DNA of 5,306 nt from Bacteroidota bacterium (GCA_030614305.1 JAUWKH010000140.1:1-5306), one strand, 5' to 3'; counted from the first letter of the stretch, positions 1-5,306 are shown. Program-made: numbers and translations. The notes: a model not told the origin generated them from the sequence alone.

Positions 1-385
1 AAGAAGGTAAAAGTGCAAGGATACAATAATCACTCATGTTTCCATAAAATATTTCAAAACATCTGCGAAAGCTTTCTTCATAAACTTTTACATCAGTAAT
101 ATAATGTTTGCTTTGAACTGATCCGGTTGTGCCACTACTTAGAAAAACTAATGAGGGCTTGCTGTTTACTGTAATAATTTCATAATTTTTAAAAAATTCA
201 ATTGGCAAAAAAGGGATTTGCAAGTAATGCTTAATTTCATTAGTTTTAAGGGCAAGCCGGTCGGTAAATTCCCTGTAAATTGAATTGTTACGATACTGAT
301 AACGAAATATTTCAAGGGCAGTTTCGTTAAAACTATCAACACTGCTAATGTTGAAAATCTTTTTATTGAAGTTAAAAGAATTCAT
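1..385 (-). CDS. LuxE/PaaK-like acyl-protein synthetase (acyltransferase), N-terminal part, cut by window edge
   Basis: An open frame of 128 codons reads leftward from an ATG at 385-383 with no stop before the window edge, so the C-terminal part is missing. Residues 83-88 read SSGTTG, the serine/threonine/glycine-rich phosphate loop of adenylate-forming (ANL, PaaK/LuxE) enzymes. It is preceded by IPFLPIEFFK at 57-66 and followed by KHYITDVKVYEESF at 93-106, the usual arrangement in the Bacteroidota proteins labelled acyl transferase or LuxE acyl-protein synthetase. Known family members activate an acyl group with ATP and pass it to a protein or carrier; the substrate here cannot be told. No signal peptide is visible, so it is probably cytoplasmic. 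It is divergent from the barrel gene at 471. The family call is firm, the exact function is not. Confidence 0.85.
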   Translation of the reverse strand, partial: MNSFNFNKKIFNISSVDSFNETALEIFRYQYRNNSIYREFTDRLALKTNEIKHYLQIPFLPIEFFKNYEIITVNSKPSLVFLSSGTTGSVQSKHYITDVKVYEESFRRCFEIFYGNMSDYCILALLPS

Positions 386-390
386 TAATA

Positions 391-398
391 CAAAGGTA
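391..398 (-). promoter_or_regulatory. Possible Bacteroidota -7 box for the LuxE-like gene
   Basis: On the minus strand this reads TACCTTTG, a full match to the Bacteroidota sigma -7 consensus TAnnTTTG. It ends only five bases before the ATG at 385, so a transcript from it would be leaderless or nearly so. No TTTG-like -33 element lies 19-21 bases upstream. The match could be chance in AT-rich DNA. Confidence 0.35.
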
Positions 399-402
399 AT
401 AA

Positions 403-432
403 TTGTTTTTGAAATTATATTTTGTAATTTTA
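403..432 (+). promoter_or_regulatory. Possible promoter for the barrel gene
   Basis: TTG at 403-405 is followed after 19 bases by TAATTTTA at 425-432, which differs from TAnnTTTG only in its last base. Spacing fits the Bacteroidota -33/-7 pattern and would give a leader of roughly 30 bases before the ATG at 471. It lies outside the GTTACCAG arm at 440, so if the barrel gene was inserted here, this promoter would belong to the host locus. Weak call. Confidence 0.25.
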
Positions 433-439
433 TACCGGA

Positions 440-452
440 GTTACCAGCAAGC
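440..452 (+). repeat. Left arm of inverted repeat flanking the barrel gene
   Basis: GTTACCAG at 440-447 is the exact reverse complement of CTGGTAAC at 1129-1136 on the other side of the gene. Extending inward, the arms match at 10 of 13 positions (GTTACCAGnnnGC). The arm lies 18 bases before the ATG at 471. Confidence 0.5.
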
Positions 453-470
453 ACAAAGAACTGATATAAT

Positions 471-1112
471 ATGAAGAAAATAATTTTACTAATTGCTCTT
501 TTAGTTTCAATTACACAATTGTCCGGACAAGAGATTGAGTTACTTACAACATACTCGGGAAGTAGTTATAACAAATTCCAAAATAACATTGGATATGGGT
601 TTGGATACAACCATTTTATTAAATCAAAAAACAAATTTGGCTTTATAGTTCAACATAGTTTTTGCAATTCGAATTACAGTGAAATATATGGTTCATCAGA
701 AGATGGGATTTCAACATATATTAAGAAAGTTGACCCAAAGAATCAAAGGATTACCATTAAAGTAAACTATGCTTTTAAAGTAGTTAGTAATCCAAAATCA
801 AGTTTGTTTATTGGACCAGAAATCGGAATCAATTATTTTATCATCAGCGAACAGATACACCGTTTAGAGAATGAAAATATAAGTGCAAGAGATTATCAAT
901 CAGAATATTCAAAGAATAATAAAATCGGCTTTGGATTCTTAATTGAATTCGAGTTAAAAGAAATAATATCAAAAAGAATATCGATTTCTTTGTCAGTTCA
1001 CCCTGAAATAACAAGTTTTGAAAAATTCAAATTAGATGGTGGATATAATCCATATTTCATTAGATGGTTAAATTTTAATTTTGGAATCAAGTATAATCTG
1101 AAAAAGGATTAA
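471..1112 (+). CDS. Small secreted outer-membrane beta-barrel-like protein, unknown function
   Basis: The 213-residue product starts with a signal peptide: KK at 2-3, a hydrophobic core at about 4-13, and a likely cleavage after SG at 18-19 that leaves Gln20 first, common in Bacteroidota. The mature part has runs of alternating polar and hydrophobic residues ending in glycines or aromatics, for example 40-50, 56-63, 94-103, 111-122, 152-162 and 169-177. It closes with an aromatic-rich strand at 199-210, close to the C-terminus. This is the pattern of a small 8-10 strand outer-membrane barrel (PorT or OmpW-like size class), but I recognise no family signature. The ATG was chosen because it puts the signal peptide at the N-terminus; no Shine-Dalgarno is present. 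The gene is bounded by the inverted arms at 440-452 and 1124-1136 and may be a single-gene insertion. Alternative: a periplasmic beta-rich protein. Confidence 0.75.
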   Translation: MKKIILLIALLVSITQLSGQEIELLTTYSGSSYNKFQNNIGYGFGYNHFIKSKNKFGFIVQHSFCNSNYSEIYGSSEDGISTYIKKVDPKNQRITIKVNYAFKVVSNPKSSLFIGPEIGINYFIISEQIHRLENENISARDYQSEYSKNNKIGFGFLIEFELKEIISKRISISLSVHPEITSFEKFKLDGGYNPYFIRWLNFNFGIKYNLKKD

Positions 1113-1123
1113 AATTAAAAAAT

Positions 1124-1136
1124 GCCAACTGGTAAC
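1124..1136 (-). repeat. Right arm of inverted repeat flanking the barrel gene
   Basis: CTGGTAAC at 1129-1136 pairs exactly with the left arm at 440-447, and GC at 1124-1125 continues the match. The arm begins 11 bases after the barrel stop codon and is followed by AATGCATAAATATAG. That context resembles TAACAA-type motifs I remember following small solitary genes in Bacteroidota; this resemblance is recall and has not been checked. Confidence 0.5.
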
Positions 1137-1157
1137 AATGCATAAATATAGAATGCA

Positions 1158-1646
1158 ATGAAGATTATTTTTAAAATCGGTTTATTAATTTTTTCAGGGA
1201 TTTTAATAATTTTATCTTCCTGTAGAAAATTTGAAGAATATCCCATTATTCCACATATTGAATTTGTGAGTTTTGCTAAAATTTACAATGATACATTAGA
1301 AGCATATACCAAAGGGATTTTAACTATTTCTTATACTGATGGAGACGGAGATATAGGTTTAAAACAAAGTGATACTATACCTCCTTATGATTACAATTTT
1401 TATATCTCCTATTTTGAAAAGCAGAATGGTGAATTTGTTGAGCTTATTTTAGACCCTCCCTTAAATGCCCGCATTCCAATGCTCACACCAAGCGGAATAA
1501 ATAAATCAATAAAAGGTGAAATTGAAGATGAAATTTTTTTAAACTATACATCGCAATATGACACTATTCGCTTAGAAGTTTATATCCTTGACAGAGCTTT
1601 ACACAAAAGTAATGTCATTCAAACTCCTGAAATTTATATTAAATGA
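1158..1646 (+). CDS. Bacteroidota lipoprotein with TDGDGDIG motif, unknown function
   Basis: The 162-residue product has a lipoprotein signal peptide: a positive start (K2, K6), a hydrophobic core at 7-19 and the lipobox LSSC at 19-22, so Cys22 should be lipidated and the protein anchored to a membrane. Residues 23-27 (RKFEE) are charged; charged residues just after the lipid cysteine are part of surface-export signals in some Bacteroidota, so surface display is possible. TDGDGDIG at 60-67 is an Asp/Gly loop of the kind that can bind calcium. A conserved-looking block at 101-113 (PLNARIPMLTPSG) and DRALHKSNVIQTPEI at 145-159 match a small lipoprotein type I recall from Bacteroidota with no assigned role. 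The rest looks beta-rich, like one immunoglobulin-type domain. It lies 45 bases after the barrel gene and may share its transcript. Confidence 0.8.
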   Translation: MKIIFKIGLLIFSGILIILSSCRKFEEYPIIPHIEFVSFAKIYNDTLEAYTKGILTISYTDGDGDIGLKQSDTIPPYDYNFYISYFEKQNGEFVELILDPPLNARIPMLTPSGINKSIKGEIEDEIFLNYTSQYDTIRLEVYILDRALHKSNVIQTPEIYIK

Positions 1647-1667
1647 TTTTCCTTTGAATTTTATCAT

Positions 1668-1675
1668 TAATTTTG
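1668..1675 (+). promoter_or_regulatory. Possible -7 box for the mrdA-rodA transcript
   Basis: TAATTTTG matches TAnnTTTG fully, 202 bases before the mrdA ATG. A TTTG at 1653-1656 is only 11 bases upstream, closer than the usual 19-21, so the -33 element is missing or degenerate. If real, the transcript would carry a leader of nearly 200 bases containing the inverted repeat at 1741-1812. An AT-rich 7-bp hairpin at 1671-1689 overlaps the box. Confidence 0.25.
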
Positions 1676-1740
1676 TATATTTTACAAAAATACTGAGCCC
1701 GGTTATAAAAGATATTTATTTAAAATAATTGAAAAAATTT

Positions 1741-1812
1741 GCCACAGATTACACTGATTATCACTCCCGATAGATATCGGGATTAATTTTTAAAAATCTG
1801 AGAATCTGTGGC
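1741..1812. repeat. 72-bp inverted-repeat element upstream of mrdA
   Basis: GCCACAGATT at 1741-1750 and AATCTGTGGC at 1803-1812 are perfect 10-bp inverted ends. Inside them, CTGATT at 1754-1759 and AAAAATCTGAG at 1793-1803 continue an imperfect pairing. The CCACAGATT-type ends resemble REP or MITE-like intergenic repeats that I recall as common in Bacteroidota and other environmental genomes; copy number in this genome cannot be seen here. It lies 65 bases before the mrdA start, so transcribed copies could fold as a long hairpin in the leader. Confidence 0.65.
1765..1782. repeat. TCCCGATA palindrome nested inside the larger repeat
   Basis: TCCCGATA at 1765-1772 and TATCGGGA at 1775-1782 form an 8-bp perfect stem with a 2-base loop (in RNA, more likely 6 to 7 pairs with a 4-base loop). 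It is more GC-rich than its surroundings and sits near the centre of the 1741-1812 element. A related stem occurs at 5091-5105. No T-tract follows, so a terminator role is unlikely. Confidence 0.65.
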
Positions 1813-1877
1813 TTAATTTAGTTTTAACGACTTTTCGGAGTGGTGTCAATACATAGAATTCAAAGTCTGATCAAAAA

Positions 1878-3695
1878 ATGAACAAATCATACTCCAACAG
1901 GAAATATATCATCATTTCCATATTTATTATTGTTGGAGTAATTTTTATTGTCCGTTTATTTTTGCTTCAGGTACTTGATAACGAATACAAATTATCGGCT
2001 CAAAATAATGTTCTCAGGTATGTAACTCAATATCCTGCCAGGGGTTTAATATATGACAGAAATGGGGAACTACTCGTTTATAACGAAGCAGCTTATGATC
2101 TACTTGTAATTCCTAAACAAATCAAAAATATTGATACCATCGAATTATGTAAATTGCTAAAAATTAACAAAGACGGGTTCATCACCAGCTTAGAAAAAGC
2201 ACGGAAACATTCTTACTATAAACCATCTGTATTTTTAAAACAAATCTCCAGGGAAGACTATGGTTACTTGCAGGAAAAATTATATAAATATCCCGGATTT
2301 TATGTTCAGGCCCGTACGCTCAGAAAATATCCTATTCCTGTTGCTGCACACATTTTGGGCTATGTGGGCGAAGTTAACAAAAAAGATTTGGAAAATGAAA
2401 AATATTACAGACAAGGCGATTATATCGGTAAAAGTGGTATAGAAAAATACTATGAAAACAAACTTCGAGGGAAAAAAGGATTAAAAATAAAAATTGTTGA
2501 TGTATTTAACCGTGAAAGGGGGAGTTTTAAAAACGGGAAATACGATACTATAGCTATTGCAGGAGATGATATATATATATCAATTAATACGGAACTGCAA
2601 ATATATGGCGAAAAATTAATGCAGAATAAAAAGGGCAGCATAGTTGCTATTGAACCATCATCCGGCGAAATACTTGCACTTGTTTCAAGTCCGGCTTATG
2701 ATCCGAATCTTTTAATCGGAAGAGTACGTACTGAAAACTTTAAAAAATTAAGCAGCGATACTTTAGAGCCGCTTTTTAACCGCGCAACTATGGCACAATA
2801 CCCGCCTGGTTCAACATTTAAAATAGTTAACGCATTGATCGGATTACAGGAAGAAGTATTATTCCCTTATACAAAATATGGTTGCCAGGGTGTGGTTTCT
2901 TATCCTATTGTTTGCAGCCATGATCATTATTCACCGCTTGACCTTCTTCATGCAATTGAACAATCGTGTAATCCTTATTTCTGGAAAGTATTCAAATCGA
3001 TTTTTGAGCAGCCGAAATTCTCCACTATTCAGGAAGAATACAACAACTGGAGAAAATATGTTTCAAGTTTCGGTACAGGTAAAAAATTTGATAATGACCT
3101 GATAAACCAGCGTCCCGGCAATCTCCCTCCGGATAGCTATTTTAATAAATATTACGGTAAAAAAGGCTGGAAAGCTATTACTATCCGTTCGCTATCAATC
3201 GGTCAAGGCGAAATCGAATATACACCTTTGCAACTTGCCAACCTTACAGCAATTATTGCCAATAAGGGATATTATTTTACACCGCATGTTATTAAAGAAA
3301 AAAAAAATATAAACTATGACAATAAAAAATATAAAGAAAAAATATTTACTGATATTGATCCGAAATATTTTGATGTTGTGATTGAAGGAATGTATCAGGT
3401 TTACGAAGGTGAACATGGAACAACAAGATGGTATAAAATTAAAGATTTACAAATTTGCGGTAAAACCGGAACTGCTGAAAATCCACATGGTGATAATCAT
3501 TCGGTATTTATAGCTTTTGCTCCTAAAGACGATCCTAAAATTGCTGTTGCGGTTGTTATTGAAAACAGTGGGTTTGGTTCCACATGGGCTGCACCTATTG
3601 CAACCCTGATGATTGAAAAATATTTAAACGGGTCAGTAAAACCAAATTGGTTTGAAGAAAAAATGTTAAATGCTAATTTAATATCAAAAAATTGA
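1878..3695 (+). CDS. mrdA: Penicillin-binding protein 2, elongasome DD-transpeptidase
   Basis: This 605-residue class B PBP cross-links side-wall peptidoglycan together with RodA. An N-terminal membrane anchor spans about residues 10-30, leaving the rest in the periplasm. The dimerisation/pedestal region follows (about 52-215), with RGLIYDRNGELL at 55-66 and the AAHILGYVGEV block at 156-166. The transpeptidase domain (about 250-583) carries all three penicillin-binding motifs: STFK at 312-315 with nucleophile Ser312, SCN at 363-365, and KTGT at 529-532. PPGSTFK at 309-315 and GQGEIEYTPLQLA at 442-454 are typical of PBP2. Cysteines and histidines at 336, 346, 348, 350 and 364 cluster near the active site. 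Length fits Bacteroidota PBP2. The ATG places the anchor correctly; the upstream bases are A-rich with no Shine-Dalgarno. FtsI (PBP3) is less likely because the partner downstream is RodA. Confidence 0.97.
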   Translation: MNKSYSNRKYIIISIFIIVGVIFIVRLFLLQVLDNEYKLSAQNNVLRYVTQYPARGLIYDRNGELLVYNEAAYDLLVIPKQIKNIDTIELCKLLKINKDGFITSLEKARKHSYYKPSVFLKQISREDYGYLQEKLYKYPGFYVQARTLRKYPIPVAAHILGYVGEVNKKDLENEKYYRQGDYIGKSGIEKYYENKLRGKKGLKIKIVDVFNRERGSFKNGKYDTIAIAGDDIYISINTELQIYGEKLMQNKKGSIVAIEPSSGEILALVSSPAYDPNLLIGRVRTENFKKLSSDTLEPLFNRATMAQYPPGSTFKIVNALIGLQEEVLFPYTKYGCQGVVSYPIVCSHDHYSPLDLLHAIEQSCNPYFWKVFKSIFEQPKFSTIQEEYNNWRKYVSSFGTGKKFDNDLINQRPGNLPPDSYFNKYYGKKGWKAITIRSLSIGQGEIEYTPLQLANLTAIIANKGYYFTPHVIKEKKNINYDNKKYKEKIFTDIDPKYFDVVIEGMYQVYEGEHGTTRWYKIKDLQICGKTGTAENPHGDNHSVFIAFAPKDDPKIAVAVVIENSGFGSTWAAPIATLMIEKYLNGSVKPNWFEEKMLNANLISKN

Positions 3696-4951
3696 GAGGA
3701 CAAAAAAACATATTTCATAATATTGACTGGATAACGGTTTTTCTTTATCTTACCCTGGTTTTTTTAGGATGGATAAGCATTTATGCTGCGATTTATGATG
3801 AGTCTCACAAAAGTATATTTGACATTTCACAACGTTATGGAAAACAACTGATTTGGATAGCGGCAGCAATTATTATTGCTATAATAATTTTAATAATTGA
3901 TGCAAAATTTTTCTCCACTTTTGCATACCCGATTTATACTATAAGTATTATTTCATTGCTTGCTGTTCTTTTATTAGGCACAAGGATTGCCGGCTCAAAG
4001 TCGTGGTTCCAGATTGGAGGTTTTGGTATTCAGCCTGCTGAGTTTGCCAAATTCGCTACAAGTTTAGCTATTGCAAAATACCTTACAACTCTGAATATCA
4101 ATCTAAAAAAAATAAAAACGATCATTAAATCCCTGTTAATTGTCGGAATTCCGGCTATACTTATCCTGTTACAACATGATATGGGTTCAGCTCTCGTTTA
4201 TTCTTCTTTTATCCTGGTTTTATATCGTGAAGGATTGGCAGGAAGTATTCTAATTCTTGGTTTGATGATTATAGTTTTATTTATCCTAACACTTGTTTTA
4301 GGTAAATTTATCTTTATCGGGGTTCTTGCTGGTATAGCATTTCTTATGTTTTTCTTTATAAAAAGAAACAGAAAAAATATTTATTCTATAATCGGCATAC
4401 TTATATTAAGCATTGCTTTTGTTTTTAGTGTTGATTATGGTTTTGAAAATGTTTTACAAGCACATCAGAAAAAACGTATTGAGATTTTACTTGGTAAAAA
4501 AGTTGATTTGAAAGGGGCCGGTTATAATATTAATCAATCAAAAATTGCAATCGGTAGTGGAGGTTTCTCAGGTAAGGGATTTTTAAAAGGCACACAAACA
4601 AAATATAATTTTGTACCCGAGCAAAGCACAGATTTTATTTTTTGTACTGTTGGTGAAGAATGGGGTTTTGTCGGCAGTTTTGTTGTAATTTTTTTATTTA
4701 TTGCTATACTTATACGACTTATAAAACTTGCCGAACGGCAACGTTCGGTTTTTAGCAGGATTTACGGATATGGAGTGGCTTCCATCTTGTTCTTTCATGT
4801 TGTTGTAAACATAGGAATGACTATAGGTTTGACACCTGTTATCGGAATACCTCTTCCTTTTTTTAGTTATGGTGGTTCTTCTTTATGGGCTTTTACAATT
4901 TTGCTTTTTATCTTTTTAAAGCAGGATGCTAATAGGTTGGAAGTGCTTTAG
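3692..4951 (+). CDS. rodA: RodA, SEDS-family peptidoglycan glycosyltransferase
   Basis: The 419-residue multi-pass membrane protein polymerises lipid II into glycan strands in the elongasome, paired with PBP2 encoded just upstream. SEDS landmarks are present: GSKSWFQIGGFGIQPAEFAK at 101-120 (Glu117 in QPAEF), QHDMGSAL at 161-168, FVPEQSTDFIF at 307-317 and the C-terminal PLPFFSYGGSS at 387-397. By position in the family, Asp314 is the likely catalytic aspartate. Around ten hydrophobic helices are visible, among them 13-34, 53-70, 79-96, 148-160, 183-203, 205-223, 231-247, 326-344, 360-380 and 396-410. The start is a TTG at 3692-3694 whose last two bases begin the TGA stop of mrdA (4-base overlap), so translation is probably coupled. 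The first in-frame ATG lies far inside the membrane domain, and the RGQKNIFHNIDW opening matches Bacteroidota RodA, so TTG is preferred. FtsW is excluded by the PBP2 partner and the motif context. Confidence 0.96.
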   Translation: MRGQKNIFHNIDWITVFLYLTLVFLGWISIYAAIYDESHKSIFDISQRYGKQLIWIAAAIIIAIIILIIDAKFFSTFAYPIYTISIISLLAVLLLGTRIAGSKSWFQIGGFGIQPAEFAKFATSLAIAKYLTTLNINLKKIKTIIKSLLIVGIPAILILLQHDMGSALVYSSFILVLYREGLAGSILILGLMIIVLFILTLVLGKFIFIGVLAGIAFLMFFFIKRNRKNIYSIIGILILSIAFVFSVDYGFENVLQAHQKKRIEILLGKKVDLKGAGYNINQSKIAIGSGGFSGKGFLKGTQTKYNFVPEQSTDFIFCTVGEEWGFVGSFVVIFLFIAILIRLIKLAERQRSVFSRIYGYGVASILFFHVVVNIGMTIGLTPVIGIPLPFFSYGGSSLWAFTILLFIFLKQDANRLEVL

Positions 4952-4995
4952 AAACAGAGGAATAGTAAGGATAATATTCAGAAAATGGTTAAATT

Positions 4996-5040
4996 GTTGC
5001 GAGTTACGTGCATCCCAATTCGAAATCCGTGACCCGAAAC
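4996..5040. repeat. Imperfect inverted repeat downstream of rodA
   Basis: GTTGCGAGTTACG at 4996-5008 and CGTGACCCGAAAC at 5028-5040 match as inverted arms at 10 of 13 positions, with a 19-base centre. The arms are more GC-rich than the surrounding spacer. The wording (GCGAGTTACG, CCGAAAC) resembles decayed intergenic repeats I recall from Bacteroidota, but only one copy is visible here. Confidence 0.4.
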
Positions 5041-5058
5041 AATATCCTAATGGATGCA
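5009..5058. repeat. Short inverted repeat interleaved with the previous one
   Basis: TGCATCC at 5009-5015 pairs perfectly with GGATGCA at 5052-5058. Its left arm starts directly after the left arm of the 4996-5040 repeat, and its right arm lies beyond that repeat, so the two pairings are interleaved and cannot form one simple hairpin. A 7-bp match over this distance could be chance. Confidence 0.25.
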
Positions 5059-5090
5059 AAAACAACATTCAATTTGAATAATATAGCCTG

Positions 5091-5105
5091 TCCCGATTTT
5101 CGGGA
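5091..5105. repeat. TCCCGA stem-loop between convergent genes, possible weak terminator
   Basis: TCCCGA at 5091-5096 and TCGGGA at 5100-5105 form a 6-bp stem with a TTT loop. The stem sequence is a shortened version of the palindrome at 1765-1782, which suggests one repeat family. It lies between the rodA stop and the stop of the converging gene at 5133. A T-run follows on the plus strand only after about 14 bases (5120-5126), so it is not a standard intrinsic terminator, but its place suits end-of-transcript function. Confidence 0.45.
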
Positions 5106-5132
5106 TTGATTAGTTTGTCTTTTTTTAAGGGA

Positions 5133-5306
5133 CTAATAAAACATCACCCTGTTATCTTCGATATCTGCAATTTTTTCAAGTGCCCTGTAAACATAATTAT
5201 TCTTTACTTTTCTGTCAAAATTGGATTCCATTTGTATTATATTAAACGAATAATCGCTTACTTCGGCAGGTTCAATAAATTCTTCAAGAAAAATAACAAA
5301 TACACC
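5133..5306 (-). CDS. C-terminal end of an unrecognised protein, cut by window edge
   Basis: Read on the minus strand, an open frame enters at 5306 and continues for 57 codons to a TAG at 5135-5133. I do not recognise the family. Its first part is hydrophobic and acidic (GVFVIFLEEFIEP), then comes a charged stretch with SNFDRKVKNNYVYRALEKI and an end of ADIEDNRVMFY. It looks like a soluble alpha/beta protein tail rather than a membrane segment or barrel strand. It converges on rodA across a 181-base spacer. Being open to the edge with protein-like composition supports it as a real gene, but 57 codons in AT-rich DNA is modest evidence. Confidence 0.6.
   Translation of the reverse strand, partial: GVFVIFLEEFIEPAEVSDYSFNIIQMESNFDRKVKNNYVYRALEKIADIEDNRVMFY

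Noticed and set aside
1076..1083. TAATTTTG inside the end of the barrel gene as a promoter for the lipoprotein
   Set aside because: The box matches TAnnTTTG but lies in AT-rich coding sequence and lacks a TTTG at the right distance; chance matches are likely.
1671..1689. TTTTGTA/TACAAAA hairpin after the lipoprotein gene as an intrinsic terminator
   Set aside because: The 7-bp stem has only one G-C pair and no T-run follows; such AT-only stems are expected by chance here.
2260..3718. Several open frames of 60-74 codons in other frames and on the minus strand within mrdA and at the mrdA/rodA junction
   Set aside because: They lie wholly inside, or almost wholly inside, clear mrdA or rodA coding sequence, have no family resemblance and have low-complexity composition from AT-rich codons, so they are shadows.
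5044..5055. ATCC-TAAT-GGAT mini-hairpin
   Set aside because: A 4-bp stem is too short to carry weight on its own.
5067..5079. ATTCAA-T-TTGAAT palindrome as an operator
   Set aside because: It is short, AT-rich, far from any start codon and lies between converging gene ends.
1..5306. CRISPR array, tRNA, rRNA, transposase, phage or defence genes
   Set aside because: No regularly spaced repeats, cloverleaf, ribosomal RNA blocks or matching protein motifs were seen on either strand.

Overview
The window looks like an AT-rich chromosomal piece of an uncultured-type Bacteroidota (Bacteroidetes) bacterium. Four things point there. Shine-Dalgarno sites are absent and starts are preceded by A-rich sequence. 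Matches to the TAnnTTTG promoter box occur upstream of genes. The penicillin-binding protein 2 and RodA read like Bacteroidota versions. The surrounding genes (a small outer-membrane barrel, an SSC lipoprotein, and a LuxE/PaaK-like acyl-protein synthetase with the SSGTTG loop) are typical of that phylum.

Layout, left to right. Positions 1-385 (minus strand) hold the N-terminal 128 residues of a LuxE/PaaK-type acyl-activating enzyme that runs off the left edge. Positions 386-470 are a divergent intergenic region. Positions 471-1112 (plus) encode a secreted, probably outer-membrane beta-barrel protein of 213 residues. This gene lies between two inverted arms, GTTACCAG at 440-447 and CTGGTAAC at 1129-1136, so it may be a one-gene cassette. 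Positions 1158-1646 (plus) encode a 162-residue lipoprotein with a TDGDGDIG motif. Positions 1647-1877 are a non-coding leader holding a possible promoter box and a 72-bp inverted-repeat element with a second palindrome nested inside it. Positions 1878-3695 are mrdA (PBP2) and 3692-4951 are rodA. The two overlap by four bases, with a TTG start for rodA. Positions 4952-5132 are a non-coding, repeat-rich stretch between convergent genes. Positions 5133-5306 (minus) are the last 57 codons of a gene I do not recognise, entering from the right edge.

The functional core is mrdA-rodA, the transpeptidase and SEDS glycosyltransferase pair that builds side-wall peptidoglycan in the elongasome. All main catalytic motifs of both proteins are present. 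The mreBCD genes that often precede this pair in Bacteroidota are not in the window. Instead the pair sits behind a repeat-containing leader and unrelated envelope genes. No gene-free stretch exceeds 300 bases. I saw no tRNA, rRNA, CRISPR array, transposase or phage gene. Nothing here amounts to a clear new multi-gene system. The most unusual structures are the inverted-repeat-bounded barrel gene and the nested intergenic repeat.
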